Below are positions 63,260 to 64,000 of a stretch of 64,000 bases of DNA, in pieces; position 1 is the stretch's first letter, and each line of letters starts with the position of its first letter. The DNA comes from Flavobacterium aquariorum (GTDB lineage: Bacteria > Bacteroidota > Bacteroidia > Flavobacteriales > Flavobacteriaceae): contig NZ_QKXH01000008.1 of the NCBI RefSeq assembly GCF_003254745.1, forward strand, positions 186,001 to 250,000, in the 5' to 3' direction. The notes beneath the pieces are model-generated. The model was not told where the DNA came from. It made no database searches and saw only the letters and a list, made by a program, of their open reading frames with translations. The translations under genes were made by a program, and so were the position numbers.

Positions 63260-64000
63260 AGTTCAAAATATTTTTATCAAAATTATCTCCATCTGAAAGA
63301 AACGAACTTTTAATTGGCAAAAAATAAAGCTGTTCACTTAAAACACTTCCTTTCAAACGTACATAATCTTTTTCGGTTGTTACAATAATCTTATCCCCTG
63401 CTTTTTTCTTAATTTCCTGTAATTCGCTCTCGCTAAAATGATGGTGATCAGGAAAAGTCAGGCATTCGTCATCACCTTTCTTTAAATGGGCAAAAAACGA
63501 TTCGGGTTTTGCTATTCCAGCCAAAAGTATTTTGTCCATACTTCTCACTTCGCTAACTTTTACCGTTTTTTCTTCCGAATAAACCACATCTTCATACTCT
63601 ATAAAGGTAAAGAACAAACTTTGATCTGGAGAAAGATCCAAATGTTTTTTTATGTTTTTTCGGTCTTCCAAAGAAAGGTTTGAAGGACATTTAGTAACAA
63701 TGACGATATTGGCTCTTTGTACGCCGCTTCTACTCTCTCTTAAATTTCCGGTTGGCAACATAAGATCATTACAGTATAAATCTCCATAAGCAGTAAGCAT
63801 AATATAAAATCCAGCTTTTACCTTTCGGTGCTGAAAAGCATCATCTAACAATATAATTTCTGGAGAATCTGAATTGGAAAGCAATTGTACAATTCCATTC
63901 TTCCGATTGGCATCTACAGCTACCTGAATGTTTTTGAATTTTTGATAAAACTGAAATGGCTCATCACCTAATTCTAATGCATCCGAAGTTGAGTTAGCTA
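63231..64000 (-). CDS. lpxK: Tetraacyldisaccharide 4'-kinase LpxK, 5' end cut off
   Basis: Phosphorylates the 4' position in lipid A synthesis at the inner membrane. 256 residues are visible and the frame stays open to the window end; I extended it past internal starts by hand. Upstream residues ALELGDEPFQFYQKF and VAVDANRKNGI, then LDDAFQHRKV and PTGNLRESRSGVQRAN, are typical of LpxK. The N-terminal P-loop is outside the window. Confidence 0.92.
   Translation of the reverse strand, partial: ANSTSDALELGDEPFQFYQKFKNIQVAVDANRKNGIVQLLSNSDSPEIILLDDAFQHRKVKAGFYIMLTAYGDLYCNDLMLPTGNLRESRSGVQRANIVIVTKCPSNLSLEDRKNIKKHLDLSPDQSLFFTFIEYEDVVYSEEKTVKVSEVRSMDKILLAGIAKPESFFAHLKKGDDECLTFPDHHHFSESELQEIKKKAGDKIIVTTEKDYVRLKGSVLSEQLYFLPIKSSFLSDGDNFDKNILNYVGQSARNR

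Overview
The window is low-GC chromosomal DNA from a Flavobacteriaceae bacterium, most likely Flavobacterium. The evidence is the gene neighbourhoods (murA-DUF4290-DUF493; recQ-fmt-HU; mutL with two rhomboids; dnaA with a small phosphatase; parAB-DUF5683-dapB-lepB), the families (DUF4290, DUF5683, DUF6624, Bacteroidota-type TonB, signal peptidases fused to a membrane domain) and promoters of the Bacteroidota form TTG-N19-TAnnTTTG in front of the HU gene and the tRNA. A lipoprotein with a DUF3494 ice-binding domain suggests a cold habitat.

Layout. 1-9.6 kb: cation efflux transporter (cut by the window edge), murA, DUF4290, DUF493, a P-loop ATPase, recQ, fmt, HU, YqgE/AlgH, a class IV aminotransferase and a START-like protein, then tRNA-Met. 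10.2-15.6 kb: a surface module with an OmpA-family protein, the ice-binding lipoprotein and a secreted esterase. 15.6-19.6 kb: an accessory island. Two small membrane proteins, a 4-fold beta-flower + TIR gene pair and a SIR2-like DUF4917 gene are separated by structured spacers whose ends behave like integron attC sites; then comes a 15 x 21 bp tandem repeat. 19.6-28.4 kb: an HTH-like protein, hisS, a MacB-like permease, a 23S-IVP four-helix protein, prmC, GNAT, ribD, a HAD phosphatase, a YigZ protein and a thioesterase. 28.5-42 kb: dnaA, a phosphatase, a tetrapyrrole methylase, an inserted TPR gene, an aminotransferase, an SDR, parA-parB-DUF5683-dapB, two tandem signal peptidases I and WbqC. 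42-49.3 kb, minus strand: EEP nuclease, two rhomboids, mutL, DUF6624, ribH and a TPR membrane protein. 49.6-57.1 kb, plus strand: recF, rhodanese-thioredoxin, DUF2461, murB, GNAT, PaiB-like, glycosyltransferase, ECF sigma factor and TonB. 57.2-64 kb: M48 peptidase, lipA, gap, a hybrid histidine kinase, purine nucleoside phosphorylase and lpxK (cut by the right edge).

Most of the window is conserved housekeeping DNA. The novelty lies in the accessory and intergenic parts. (1) In the cassette-like array each unit carries its own 10-bp complementary end pair (GTTAGTGGCT/AGCCACTAAC around the TIR pair; GTTAGCAACA/TGTTGCTAAC around the SIR2-like gene), the relation expected for integron cassettes, but with a core that does not fit the classical consensus. 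(2) Two families of dispersed structured elements each occur twice, with compensatory changes in their stems. (3) A TPR gene is bracketed by a duplicated 3' end of the methylase gene; the last 53 bp differ only at four synonymous sites. (4) Degenerate short-period arrays recur directly after stop codons and sometimes supply the final codons. No integrase, transposase, rRNA or CRISPR array was seen.
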